A DNA stretch of 64,000 nt from Comamonas sp. (lineage in GTDB: Bacteria > Pseudomonadota > Gammaproteobacteria > Burkholderiales > Burkholderiaceae_C): the NCBI GenBank assembly GCA_028690035.1, contig JAQVCA010000003.1, positions 266,710 through 330,709 of the forward strand, given 5' to 3'. The translations under genes were made by a program, and so were the position numbers. The notes below the pieces were generated by a model. The model saw only the letters and a program-made list of their open reading frames with translations, was not told the DNA's origin and searched no databases. This document shows positions 47,365 to 55,861 of the stretch, one piece after another (position 1 is the stretch's first letter; each line of letters begins with the position of its first letter).

Positions 47365-49401
47365 ATGCCACGCCACCCTTTCTTCAGCATTACCGCCCAT
47401 TGGCTGATCAGCGCCGCTATGCAGGCGCTGCGCCATGTCGTCTGCTGGGTGGGCAAGGCCTTGGTGCTGTGGCAGTGCGCCCTGGGCATGCAGGCCCAAG
47501 CTGCCGATCACGAGGCGATGGCCCCGGTGGTGCGCCTGGGGGCCTTGTCGGTGGTGGACGAGGCCGATGCCCTGCGCCGCTGGCAGCCGTTGGCGCAGTA
47601 CCTGCAGACCGCACTGGGGCTGCCGGTAGCTTTGCAAGTACACGATCTGGCGGCTTTGGAGCATGCGGTGGCACAGGGAACGCTGGATTTTGTGGTCACC
47701 AACCCGGGGCAGTATGTGCTGCTGGAGGCGCGCTATGGCGCCACGCGCATTGCCACCCTCTCCGCCGCACAAGGCAACCCTGCGCATGTGGTGGGCTCGG
47801 CCGTGGTGGTGCGGGCGCAGGGCGATTTCGCACAGGCGCTGCCCACGGCGCTGGAGCAGCTGCGCGGGTTGCGCCTGGCAGCGGTGGCACAGGACGCTTT
47901 TGGCGGCTACCAGTTGGCAGCCGCTGCCTGGCTGCGCCAAGGCGTGGATCTGCAAAATGGTGCGATGCCGCACCTGTTCACCGGCTACCCCATGCAGCGT
48001 GTGGCCCAGGCGGTACTGAGCGGGCAGGCCGATGTCGGGATCGTGCGCACCTGCCTGCTGGAGCAATGGGAGCGCGATGGCGTGGTGCCACTCGGTGCGT
48101 TGTATGTGGTGCCCGCAGCGGCGTCGGCCCAGGAGGGCGCAGCGCCAGACGCAGTGCCCGAAACAGCACCAGGGATGCACGTCTGCCGCAGTTCGACGCC
48201 CCTCTACCCAGGCTGGGCGTTTGCGGCCTTGCCAGCGGCAGCGCCCGAGCGGTCGCGTCAGGTGCTGCTGGCGCTGCTCAACCAGCCCGCCCAGCCGGTG
48301 GCCAGGGCTGCCGCGATGGATGCAGAGCTGGAGGTGCCCGGCGTGTGGAGCGTGCCCGCCGATTACCACGCTGTACACGATGTGCTGCGCCAACTGCAGG
48401 TACCGCCCTATGCCTTTTTGCGGGACACATCCATGCCCGCCTTGCTGCGCCGCCACTGGGGCTGGGTGGCTGCGGTGTTGGGTGTACTCTTGGTTGGAGC
48501 GGCCTACCTGCTGCACGTGGAGGTCTTGGTCAAGCGCCGCACGGCGCAGTTGACCCACAGCCTGCAAGAGCGCGAACGTCTGGCACGCCAGAATGCACAG
48601 CACCAGGAGGCGCTGGGCCATCTCTCGCGCCTTTCCATCCTGGGTGAGCTGTCGGCAATGCTGGCACACGAGCTGAACCACCCCCTGGCCACCATCAGCA
48701 ACTATGCGGCTGGGTTGCGCCGCCGGGTGGCACAAGGGCAGCTGACGCCGCAGGCTCTGGAACAGGCCTTAGAGGACATTGCCCAGGAAAGCGAACGCGC
48801 CGCTCGCGTGATAGGCAGTGTGCGCGCATTGGCGCGCAAGCGCGTACCAGAGCGCAGACCAGTGGCCCCGCTGGTGCTGGCACAGCAGGCGCTGGATTTG
48901 CTCAGGGGCGGGCAGCACACCGAGATCCAGCTGCACAGCGCCTGCGGCGCAGAGCACTGGCGCGTGCAGGGCGATGCCCAGCAACTGCTGCAAGTGCTGC
49001 TGAACCTGCTGCAGAATGCGCGCGACGTACACCGCCAGTGCGGCTGTGAAGGCCAGGCCATCGAGCTGGAAATCGCCACCGAAGACGGCCAATTGGCCCT
49101 GGCCGTGCGTGACCACGGCCCCCCGCTGTCGCCCGAGGCGCTGGCGCAGCTGTTCACCCCGTTTCATACCACCAAACCCGATGGACTGGGCCTGGGCTTG
49201 TCCATCAGCCGAGGTATTGCCGAAGCCCACGGTGGCGCTTTGCGTGCCTGCACGGTGGCGGCTCAGGACGGTGGTGGCATGCGCATGGTGCTGCTGTTGC
49301 CACTGGCCGATGCCGATCCTGCAAGCGCGATGACCCCTGTTTTGACGACTCTGGCGTATGAACGACGATACCTTACCGCCTTGCATTCATGTGGTGGATG
49401 A
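47365..49401 (+). CDS. TtrS-like sensor histidine kinase with PhnD-type periplasmic domain
   Basis: A 678-residue kinase. After an N-terminal membrane/signal segment, residues ~50-345 form a PhnD-like periplasmic binding domain (VRLGALSVVDEADALRRWQP... DFVVTNPGQYVLLEARYGA), the design of TtrS, the tetrathionate sensor. A membrane helix (~370-390, WGWVAAVLGVLLVGAAYLL) leads to a HisKA domain with H435 in AMLAHELNHPLATISNYAAG and an HATPase domain (LLNLLQNARD, GLGLGLSISRGIAEAHGG). It probably senses tetrathionate or a related sulfur oxyanion. ATG 47365 is preferred, but MQALRH at 47419 is possible. It overlaps the response-regulator gene by 44 bases. Confidence 0.85.
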   Translation: MPRHPFFSITAHWLISAAMQALRHVVCWVGKALVLWQCALGMQAQAADHEAMAPVVRLGALSVVDEADALRRWQPLAQYLQTALGLPVALQVHDLAALEHAVAQGTLDFVVTNPGQYVLLEARYGATRIATLSAAQGNPAHVVGSAVVVRAQGDFAQALPTALEQLRGLRLAAVAQDAFGGYQLAAAAWLRQGVDLQNGAMPHLFTGYPMQRVAQAVLSGQADVGIVRTCLLEQWERDGVVPLGALYVVPAAASAQEGAAPDAVPETAPGMHVCRSSTPLYPGWAFAALPAAAPERSRQVLLALLNQPAQPVARAAAMDAELEVPGVWSVPADYHAVHDVLRQLQVPPYAFLRDTSMPALLRRHWGWVAAVLGVLLVGAAYLLHVEVLVKRRTAQLTHSLQERERLARQNAQHQEALGHLSRLSILGELSAMLAHELNHPLATISNYAAGLRRRVAQGQLTPQALEQALEDIAQESERAARVIGSVRALARKRVPERRPVAPLVLAQQALDLLRGGQHTEIQLHSACGAEHWRVQGDAQQLLQVLLNLLQNARDVHRQCGCEGQAIELEIATEDGQLALAVRDHGPPLSPEALAQLFTPFHTTKPDGLGLGLSISRGIAEAHGGALRACTVAAQDGGGMRMVLLLPLADADPASAMTPVLTTLAYERRYLTALHSCGG

Positions 49402-50005
49402 CGATGCCCATTTTTTGCGCTCTGTGCTGTTTTTGATTCAAGGCCTGGGCTTTGAGGCCGTGGGCTATCCCAGCGCAGAAGATTTTTTACAGATGGCCCC
49501 CATCCCGGTACCCCAGGGATGCTGTCTGCTGCTGGACATCCGCATGCCCCGAATGAGTGGTCTGGAGCTGCAGCGGCGCTTGCTGGAGCAGACCACCACG
49601 GGGAGCATGCCCCTCGTCTTTATGACAGGGCATGGCGATATCGATCAGGCCGTGCAGGCCTTGCGCAGTGGCGCCACCGATTTTTTGCAAAAGCCCTTCA
49701 GTGAACAGACTTTGCTCGATGCCCTCAACCGAGCGGTGGCTGCCAGTGCCCAAGCCCAGCGCCAGCAGGCACGCCAAACACAGGCCTTGCAGATGCTGCA
49801 GCGCCTGACGCCGCGCGAGCGCGATGTGGCGCGTCTGCTGGCGCTGGGCCACAGCAACAAAGAGGTGGCCCGTGTGCTGGACATCAGCGATCACACCGTG
49901 CACGTACACCGCCAGGGCATCACCCGAAAAATTGGCTCTGGCCATGCCGCCGACCTAGCGCGGCTGATTCTGCGCGCCGCCCCCCAGGAGCTGGACGACG
50001 GCTGA
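49358..50005 (+). CDS. TtrR-like response regulator, FixJ/NarL type
   Basis: A 215-residue response regulator. The receiver domain has the acidic pocket D14-D16, phospho-acceptor D60 (LLLDIRMP), T90 and K112 (LQKPF). The C-terminal LuxR-type helix-turn-helix reads LTPRERDVARLLALGHSNKE then VARVLDISDHTVHVHR. The overlap with the kinase gene supports a cognate pair. Likely targets are the divergent tsdA promoter and its own operon. The order and fold match TtrS/TtrR, but no tetrathionate reductase genes (ttrABC) are present. Confidence 0.87.
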   Translation: MNDDTLPPCIHVVDDDAHFLRSVLFLIQGLGFEAVGYPSAEDFLQMAPIPVPQGCCLLLDIRMPRMSGLELQRRLLEQTTTGSMPLVFMTGHGDIDQAVQALRSGATDFLQKPFSEQTLLDALNRAVAASAQAQRQQARQTQALQMLQRLTPRERDVARLLALGHSNKEVARVLDISDHTVHVHRQGITRKIGSGHAADLARLILRAAPQELDDG

Positions 50006-50185
50006 GTGCGCGACCATTACATAGATGCATAAAATCCATGAAAACGCATTCTTCATGCGTTAAATAAAAATTTACAAATCAAAAATTGCTTTGAATTGGT
50101 TTTTTTATAGATTTTTGCAGTTTTATTGATTTCCGAATATGACTTATTTTGCAATGCAGCAAAAGTAGTGCTACATTGCTCGGCT
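50006..50185. other. AT-rich intergenic stretch before the aroG leader
   Basis: About 180 bases, much richer in A+T than the surroundings. It contains an AACGCAT/ATGCGTT hairpin (50043-50061) without a T-run on the plus strand, the probable aroG promoter, and a GCAATG...CATTGC inverted repeat (50151-50156 with 50174-50179) enclosing GTAG-TG-CTAC. The last could be a 5' mRNA hairpin or an operator. No gene seen. Confidence 0.6.
50115..50143 (+). promoter_or_regulatory. Probable sigma-70 promoter of the aroG leader transcript
   Basis: TTGCAG at 50115-50120 and TATGAC at 50138-50143 with the ideal 17-base spacer, in AT-rich DNA. Transcription would start near 50150, about 36 bases before the leader-peptide start. 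Confidence 0.5.
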
Positions 50186-50245
50186 ATGACTTCAGTGCGC
50201 CGCGCTTTTTATTTTTATTTTTGGTTCTCTGTCCAAGGCGGATGA
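50186..50245 (+). CDS. Aromatic-rich leader peptide of the aroG attenuator
   Basis: A 19-residue open frame reading MTSVRRAFYFYFWFSVQGG, then TGA. It contains seven consecutive aromatic residues (Phe-Tyr-Phe-Tyr-Phe-Trp-Phe), far beyond chance, directly upstream of the first gene of aromatic amino-acid synthesis. Such peptides make ribosomes stall when the charged tRNA is scarce, as for trpL and pheL. The ribosome-binding site is weak (nothing better than CTCGG), which is the main weakness of the call. It has no homologue that I can name. Confidence 0.65.
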   Translation: MTSVRRAFYFYFWFSVQGG

Positions 50246-50322
50246 GAGGCAAGCGCTCGCACGAAAACGAACACCCAACCTCCCAACAACCGCCGCAGCT
50301 GCACCAGCCCGGCGGTTTTTTT
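50237..50322 (+). promoter_or_regulatory. Transcription attenuator of aroG (antiterminator and terminator segments)
   Basis: The terminator is CCGCCG (50290-50295) with CGGCGG (50310-50315), plus an inner GCTG/CAGC helix, followed by seven T (50316-50322). A competing antiterminator can form from GGCGG at 50237-50241 with CCGCC at 50290-50294 and GAGG at 50246-50249 with CCTC at 50279-50282. CGCC at 50198-50201, within the leader codons, can pair with GGCG at 50237-50240 to block the antiterminator. This is the classical 1-2-3-4 layout. Confidence 0.7.
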
Positions 50323-50381
50323 GTACCCGGTTTTTCCTTCCAGCTTGCTCCAAGCATTTTTACAACACACGAGGCCGACAT

Positions 50382-51548
50382 ATGACCGCTCAACATTCTT
50401 CCTCCAGCGATTCCTGGTACCGCAGCGCTGCCCCCAAGACTGGACAGACCGACGACGAACGTATCAAGGACATCACTGTGTTACCCCCTCCCGAGCACCT
50501 CATCCGCTTTTTCCCCATCCAGGGCACCCCGGCAGAAACCCTGGTCAGCCAAACGCGCAGCCACATCCAGCGCATCATGCGCAATGAGGACGATCGTCTG
50601 CTGGTCATCGTGGGCCCTTGCTCCATCCACGATCCGCATGCCGCCATCGACTACGCCCGCCGCCTGGCCGACGTGCGCGAGCAATACAAAGACACGCTGG
50701 AAATCGTCATGCGTGTGTACTTTGAAAAGCCCCGCACCACCGTCGGCTGGAAAGGCCTGATCAACGACCCCTACTTGGATGGCAGCTACCGCATCGACGA
50801 GGGCCTGCGCATTGCGCGCCAGTTGCTCATCGACATCAACCGCCTGGGCGTGCCGGCCGGCAGCGAATTTTTGGATGTGATCTCGCCCCAGTACATTGGC
50901 GACCTCATCAGCTGGGGCGCCATTGGTGCGCGCACGACTGAGAGCCAAGTCCACCGCGAGCTGGCCTCGGGCATCTCGGCGCCGATTGGCTTTAAGAACG
51001 GCACCGACGGCAACATCCGCATCGCCACCGATGCCATCCAGTCGGCCAGCCGGGGCCACCACTTTTTGTCGGTACACAAAAACGGCCAGGTGGCCATCGT
51101 ACACACCGCGGGCAACCAAGATTGCCACGTCATCCTGCGCGGCGGCAAGGCACCCAACTACGACGCGGCGCATGTGGCTGCGGCCTGCGCCGATCTGGAG
51201 AAAGCCGGGCTGCCGCCCACGCTGATGGTCGATTGCAGCCACGCCAACAGCAACAAGCAGCACGAGCGCCAAAAAGACGTGGCCGCCGACATCGCGGCGC
51301 AGATCGCCGCTGGTTCACGCCAAATTTTTGGCCTGATGTTGGAAAGCCACTTGGTGGCAGGCGCACAAAAATTCAGCGCGGGCCAAGACGATGTGTGCCA
51401 GCTGGCCTACGGCCAAAGCATCACCGACGCCTGCATTGGCTGGCAGGACACCGTGGCCGTGATAGAGCAGCTGTCCCAAGCCGTGCAAGCCCGCCGCGCC
51501 CAGACTGCGCAAGAGCGCGCCAGCACCGCAGCAACGCTGACAGCCTAA
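50382..51548 (+). CDS. aroG: 3-deoxy-7-phosphoheptulonate (DAHP) synthase, class I
   Basis: A 388-residue DAHP synthase, first enzyme of the shikimate pathway, joining phosphoenolpyruvate and erythrose-4-phosphate. Conserved stretches: LLVIVGPCSIHDPHAAIDYA, RVYFEKPRTTVGWKGLINDP, PAGSEFLDVISPQYIGDLIS, GFKNGTDGN and DCSHANSNKQ with metal ligands. It is of the AroF/G/H type, usually feedback-inhibited by an aromatic amino acid; which one cannot be read here. An attenuator precedes it, which suggests control by aromatic aminoacyl-tRNA levels. A terminator follows 74 bases after the stop. Confidence 0.96.
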   Translation: MTAQHSSSSDSWYRSAAPKTGQTDDERIKDITVLPPPEHLIRFFPIQGTPAETLVSQTRSHIQRIMRNEDDRLLVIVGPCSIHDPHAAIDYARRLADVREQYKDTLEIVMRVYFEKPRTTVGWKGLINDPYLDGSYRIDEGLRIARQLLIDINRLGVPAGSEFLDVISPQYIGDLISWGAIGARTTESQVHRELASGISAPIGFKNGTDGNIRIATDAIQSASRGHHFLSVHKNGQVAIVHTAGNQDCHVILRGGKAPNYDAAHVAAACADLEKAGLPPTLMVDCSHANSNKQHERQKDVAADIAAQIAAGSRQIFGLMLESHLVAGAQKFSAGQDDVCQLAYGQSITDACIGWQDTVAVIEQLSQAVQARRAQTAQERASTAATLTA

Positions 51549-51621
51549 GCACATCGTGGCCTGCGCTGGGTCCACCTTGGGTGCATTGTCTTTAAGGTGA
51601 CTTTTACGGGCTATGGCTTAT

Positions 51622-51648
51622 GGGAGCTACGTTGTTAGCTCCCTTTTT
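51622..51648 (+). terminator. Rho-independent terminator of aroG
   Basis: GGGAGCTA (51622-51629) pairs with TAGCTCCC (51636-51643) around a 6-base loop and is followed by five T. Confidence 0.9.
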
Positions 51649-51772
51649 ATTGTTGTTTTTCTCCCATTTTGCTGACAATCCCCAGGTTTCAGGGCCACGG
51701 GTCTGGGGTATGCTGCCGCCGTTGTGATGTTTGTCATGTACGACGCTGTCGTCGATATTTTGTGAGGATCGT

Positions 51773-52084
51773 ATGCATCAAGAAGTCATCGTGCGCCTGT
51801 CGGGCGACAAGGAATACCACGTAGAACTGGCGCGCCTGGAACCCATGGGCATGGAAGATGCGCGCCGCTGGTTGGACGAGCAGTTCACCGCCCTCGACTG
51901 CGAGCCTCTGCGTGCCAGCGGCAAGGTGCTGCTGGCCGACAAGGTGCTGGTGGTGGCGCAGGCTGCTGGCGAGCGTCTGCTGAACGATGAGGCCTGGTTG
52001 CACACCTACGCCCGCGCCACCCACGCTGTGCTCACCAAGCCGATGATCACGGTGGATGTCAGCGCCATGGCCGTCACCTACTGA
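51773..52084 (+). CDS. Conserved-looking small protein of unknown function
   Basis: A 103-residue protein starting MHQEVIVRLSGDKEYHVELA. It has good codon use, a GAGGAT ribosome site upstream of ATG 51773, and its own terminator downstream. I see no signal peptide, membrane helix or known motif. It is acidic to neutral with one Cys and an Arg-Trp-Leu segment (DARRWLDEQF). I do not recognise the family. It stands alone between aroG and mpl, so context gives no function. Confidence 0.75.
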   Translation: MHQEVIVRLSGDKEYHVELARLEPMGMEDARRWLDEQFTALDCEPLRASGKVLLADKVLVVAQAAGERLLNDEAWLHTYARATHAVLTKPMITVDVSAMAVTY

Positions 52085-52130
52085 GTTGCTGCGGCCCCTC
52101 CTGCGCTTGCTGGCTGCCTAGACCCAAACA

Positions 52131-52158
52131 AAACGCCGATCATGCGATCGGCGTTTTT
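52131..52158 (+). terminator. Rho-independent terminator after the 103-residue gene
   Basis: AAACGCCGATC (52131-52141) pairs with GATCGGCGTTT (52146-52156) around the loop ATGC, followed by T. On the minus strand the AAA/TTT arms also give a T-run, so it may stop mpl as well. Confidence 0.9.
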
Positions 52159-52191
52159 CATAGATACAGCCTGCGTAGCCAGCTATTTAAT

Positions 52192-53592
52192 TTATCCAGA
52201 AAATTTCTCGGCCAGCGCCTGCAGCAGCTGGGCGTGGATGCCACCAAAGCCGCCATTGCTCATGCACACAATCTGGTCGCCCGGCTGCGCCGTGGCCACC
52301 ACCTGCTGCACCAAGGTGGCGATATCGCCCAGCGCATGACCAGCCTCGCCCAGGGGCGCCAGGGCCTGGGCCACGTCCCAGTCCAGGCCTGCGGTGTGGC
52401 AAAACGCCACATCGGCCTCTTTGAGCGACCAGGGCAGCTGCGCCTTCATGGTGCCCAGCTTCATGGTGTTGCTGCGCGGCTCAAACACCGCCAGGATGCG
52501 CCGCTGCTGGCCCACTTGGGCGCGCAGGCCATCGAGCGTGGTGCGGATGGCGGTGGGGTGGTGGGCAAAATCGTCGTACACCGCAATATCGGCCACCGTG
52601 CCGCGCAACTCCATGCGCCGACGCACGTTCTGAAACCGCCCCAGCGCCGCACACGCCACGGCAGGATCCACGCCCACATGCTCTGCCGCCGCAATCGCGG
52701 CCAGCGCGTTGAGCTGGTTGTGCGCGCCGCTCAGGCTCCATTGCACGCGGCCCACCGGGCGGCCTTGCTGCAGCACATCGAAGGCGTGGTGCTCGCCGCG
52801 TGCGGTGAAATCGCTCACCGCCGCGCCAAAGCTACGCACCTCGCTCCAGCAGCCCTGGTGCAGCACGCGCGCCAGCGCCTCTTCCAGACCATTGCTCACC
52901 ACCCGGCCCGAGGCAGGTACGGTGCGCAGCAGGTGGTGGAACTGGCGTTCAATCGCAGCCAGATCGGGGAAGATGTCCGCATGGTCGAACTCCAGGTTGT
53001 TCAGCACGGCGGTGCGCGGGCGGTAATGCACAAACTTGCTGCGCTTGTCGAAAAACGCGGTGTCGTACTCGTCGGCCTCGATCACAAACAGCGGGCGCTC
53101 CTGCCCGGCGGCCCGCTGACCCAGACGCGCCGAGACGCCAAAGTCCAGCGGCACACCCCCGACCAAAAAGCCTGGCGTCAGCCCGGCGCATTCCAAAATC
53201 CAGGCCAGCATCGAGGTGGTGGTCGTCTTGCCGTGCGTGCCCGCCACGGCCAGCACATGGCGGTCTTGCAGCACATGCTCACTGAGCCACTGCGGTCCGC
53301 TGGTGTAGGGCAGGCCACAATCCAAAATGGCCTCCATCAGCGGGAATTTGGGCGTGCCATCGGCCAGGTGCGCACGGCTGACCACGTTGCCCACGACAAA
53401 CATGTCGGGCTGCAGGCTCAGCTGCTCGGTGCCATAGCCCTCGATCAACTCAATACCCAGGGCACGCAGCTGGTCGCTCATGGGCGGGTACACACCCGCA
53501 TCGCAACCCGTCACCGTATGCCCCGCCTCGCGCGCCAGCGCCGCCACGCCACCCATGAAGGTGCCGCAAATGCCCAAGATATGTATATGCAT
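52192..53592 (-). CDS. mpl: UDP-MurNAc:L-Ala-gamma-D-Glu-meso-DAP ligase Mpl (murein recycling)
   Basis: A 466-residue Mur-ligase relative that rejoins recycled tripeptide to UDP-MurNAc. The Mpl start HIHILGICGTFMGGVAALAR is distinctive; the ATP loop is [13 protein letters not shown]; other stretches are IEADEYDTAFFDKRSKF and the C-terminal VYDDFAHHPTAI. I use ATG 53592 (MHIHILG); the frame is open ten codons further. Stop lies near a weakly repeat-like AGCTATTTAA segment. Together with the dcw cluster it shows both synthesis and recycling of the wall in this window. Confidence 0.95.
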   Translation of the reverse strand: MHIHILGICGTFMGGVAALAREAGHTVTGCDAGVYPPMSDQLRALGIELIEGYGTEQLSLQPDMFVVGNVVSRAHLADGTPKFPLMEAILDCGLPYTSGPQWLSEHVLQDRHVLAVAGTHGKTTTTSMLAWILECAGLTPGFLVGGVPLDFGVSARLGQRAAGQERPLFVIEADEYDTAFFDKRSKFVHYRPRTAVLNNLEFDHADIFPDLAAIERQFHHLLRTVPASGRVVSNGLEEALARVLHQGCWSEVRSFGAAVSDFTARGEHHAFDVLQQGRPVGRVQWSLSGAHNQLNALAAIAAAEHVGVDPAVACAALGRFQNVRRRMELRGTVADIAVYDDFAHHPTAIRTTLDGLRAQVGQQRRILAVFEPRSNTMKLGTMKAQLPWSLKEADVAFCHTAGLDWDVAQALAPLGEAGHALGDIATLVQQVVATAQPGDQIVCMSNGGFGGIHAQLLQALAEKFSG

Positions 53593-53646
53593 GGGCGCAG
53601 ATTGTAGAGCGCAGGCTGCCACAGCCAGGTCGGGGAAAAAATTGAA

Positions 53647-53700
53647 TGCTATTTAAACAATAGCTTTTAGCGCTTATTCACAAAGGTTTTTGCAATATAA
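53647..53700 (+). repeat. Dispersed repeat copy upstream of mpl
   Basis: CAATAGCTTTTAGCGCTTAT then TCACAAAGGTTTTTGCAA; moderately diverged. It is followed 24 bases on by an opposite copy (53724-53750), so the two form a loose inverted pair. Confidence 0.6.
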
Positions 53701-53723
53701 ACCATGTAAAAGTCTTATAAGAA

Positions 53724-53750
53724 AAGCGCAAGCAGCTCTTTTATTAAGAG
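53724..53750 (-). repeat. Dispersed repeat copy identical to that at 306
   Basis: 27 bases identical to 306-332. It includes the perfect GCTCTT/AAGAGC hairpin with loop TTATT. It lies downstream of the tRNA gene on the tRNA's strand and might end its transcript. Confidence 0.7.
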
Positions 53751-53812
53751 CATTCCAAAACATCCCTGATCCCCACACAGCCGGCCTGTGCTGTCTAGAG
53801 CGCTTGGTGCAT

Positions 53813-53891
<79 letters not shown>

Positions 53892-53911
53892 AGAGCGGCG
53901 CATTGTAATGG

Positions 53912-54922
53912 CTAGCGGTGGTGGCTCAAGGCATTGCTCACCAGCTTGGAGGTGATATCCACAATCTGGATCACCTTGTCGTAGGGCATGCGCGTGGGGC
54001 CAATGACGCCCAGGGTGCCCACGACCTTGCCATCCACTTCATAGGGGGCACTGACCACCGACAGCTCTTGCAGCGGCACCACCTGGCTTTCGCCGCCGAT
54101 GAAAATGCGCACGCCCTCTGCCTTGCTGGAAAAGTCCAGCAAACGCAGGATTTGCGCTTTTTGTTCAAACAGATCGAACGCGCGGCGCAGGTGGTTCATG
54201 TCGTGCGAAAAATCGCTCACGGCCAGCAAGTTGCGCTGGCCAGAGATGACGACCTGCTCGGTGGCATCGTCATCCAGGCCCTCGGCGCTCAGGTTGATGG
54301 CTGCCTGCATCAGCTCGGCCACCCGACCGCGCAGCTGTTCGACTTCGCCTGTGAGGCGTTCGCGCACCTGCTCGATATCCAGGCCCGCACAGTGCGCGTT
54401 CAGGTAGTTGGCCGCTTGGATCAATTGACTGGAATCGATCTGCGCATCGGTGAAGATCACGCGGTTTTGCACATCGCCATCGGGGCTGACCATGATGACG
54501 AGCACGCGCAGCTCGGAGAGCTTGACGAACTCAATGTGCTTGAACACCGAACTGCGTCTGGGCGCCATGACCACGCCGACAAACTGCGACAGGCTGGAGA
54601 GCAGGTTGGCCGCGTGGGCAATGACTTTTTGCGGTTGCTCAGCCGGCAGCTCTTCGGGCGCCAACAACTCGCCGCGTTGCACCGTGAGCAAGGTATCGAC
54701 AAACAGCCGATAGCCGCGCGCCGTGGGGATGCGCCCTGCCGAGGTGTGCGGGCTGGTGATCAGCCCCAGCTCTTCCAGATCGGCCATGGCATTGCGGATG
54801 GTGGCCGGTGACAGCTCCAAGCCCGAAGCGCGCGACAGCGTGCGCGAGCCGACGGGTTGACCGTCGGCGATATAGCGCTCGACCAGCGCTTTGAGCAATA
54901 ACTTGGCACGATCATCCAACAT
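53912..54922 (-). CDS. hrcA: Heat-inducible transcription repressor HrcA
   Basis: A 336-residue repressor that binds CIRCE operators. The N-terminal winged helix reads [40 protein letters not shown]; then the linker [19 protein letters not shown] and the GAF-like domain with its inserted dimerising region. The C-terminus has [20 protein letters not shown]. In this window its only visible target is the CIRCE site before rpoH. It has no CIRCE of its own in the 30-base gap to the divergent nadK. The GrpE/DnaK genes are not adjacent. Confidence 0.97.
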   Translation of the reverse strand: MLDDRAKLLLKALVERYIADGQPVGSRTLSRASGLELSPATIRNAMADLEELGLITSPHTSAGRIPTARGYRLFVDTLLTVQRGELLAPEELPAEQPQKVIAHAANLLSSLSQFVGVVMAPRRSSVFKHIEFVKLSELRVLVIMVSPDGDVQNRVIFTDAQIDSSQLIQAANYLNAHCAGLDIEQVRERLTGEVEQLRGRVAELMQAAINLSAEGLDDDATEQVVISGQRNLLAVSDFSHDMNHLRRAFDLFEQKAQILRLLDFSSKAEGVRIFIGGESQVVPLQELSVVSAPYEVDGKVVGTLGVIGPTRMPYDKVIQIVDITSKLVSNALSHHR

Positions 54923-54952
54923 GCTTGCATTTTAATGATGTAATTTCCGGCC

Positions 54953-55861
54953 ATGAGTCCCAAGTTCCGCCACGTTGCCCTGATCGGGAAGTACCACCCG
55001 CTTGCAGGCCACAACGCTCCTGCCAACCCCGCACACCAGCCGCTGGCTGAGATTGCCGAATTTCTGCACGCCAAGGGCTGCGAGGTGATGGTGGAGACCG
55101 ATACCGCCCTGCACACAGGGTTGCACCACCGCTTTCCGACGCTGAGCGTTGATGAATTGGGATCGTTGTGCAGTCTGGCGGTCGTCGTGGGGGGCGACGG
55201 CACGATGCTGGGCATCAGCCGCCATTTGGCCAAATACGGCACGGCGCTGGTGGGCATCAACCAAGGGCGCTTAGGGTTTGTCACGGACATTCCACTAAGC
55301 TCCTACCGCGAAACACTGTTCCCCATATTGCTGGGTGAGTACGACGAAGACACGCGCCCGCTCATGCATGCGCGCGTGGAACGCGGCGGTACCTGCGTCT
55401 TTGAAACCCTGGCCGTCAACGACGTGGTGGTCAACCGCGGGGCTACTGCCGGGATGCTGGAGTTGCGCGTGGAGGTGGACGGGCGCTTTCTGTCCAACCA
55501 ACGCGCCGACGGCTTGATTGTGGCCACGCCCACAGGCTCGACCGCCTATGCGCTGTCGGCAGGTGGGCCGATGATGCACCCCAGCACGCCCGCCTGGGTG
55601 ATTGCGCCGATTGCCCCACACACGCTGTCCAACCGGCCCATCGTGATCCCGGACAACACCGAGGTGATGCTGGAAGTGATCGGCGGGCGCGACATGAGCG
55701 CCAACTTCGACATGCAATCGCTCTCGACCATCTTGTTCGGCGACCGTATCTATGTGCGCCGCTCCGAGCACAGCGTGCGCTTTCTGCACCCCAAAGGCTG
55801 GAATTACTTTGCCACCCTGCGCAAGAAGCTGGGCTGGAACGAACAAGGCACCCGCTCATGA
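54953..55861 (+). CDS. nadK: NAD kinase
   Basis: A 302-residue kinase making NADP from NAD. The GGDGT motif is in [16 protein letters not shown]; other conserved stretches are [26 protein letters not shown] and [20 protein letters not shown]. Length normal. Start at 54953 is an ATG closely following the divergent hrcA. The stop overlaps the recN ATG by four bases (ATGA), so nadK-recN-rapZ form one operon. Confidence 0.97.
   Translation: MSPKFRHVALIGKYHPLAGHNAPANPAHQPLAEIAEFLHAKGCEVMVETDTALHTGLHHRFPTLSVDELGSLCSLAVVVGGDGTMLGISRHLAKYGTALVGINQGRLGFVTDIPLSSYRETLFPILLGEYDEDTRPLMHARVERGGTCVFETLAVNDVVVNRGATAGMLELRVEVDGRFLSNQRADGLIVATPTGSTAYALSAGGPMMHPSTPAWVIAPIAPHTLSNRPIVIPDNTEVMLEVIGGRDMSANFDMQSLSTILFGDRIYVRRSEHSVRFLHPKGWNYFATLRKKLGWNEQGTRS

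Noticed and set aside
50043..50061. AACGCAT/ATGCGTT hairpin after the response regulator as a terminator
   Set aside because: No T-run follows on the plus strand, so I describe it only as a hairpin in the gap.
54923..54952. CIRCE or other operator in the hrcA/nadK gap
   Set aside because: The 30 bases contain no TTAGCACTC-like half-site.
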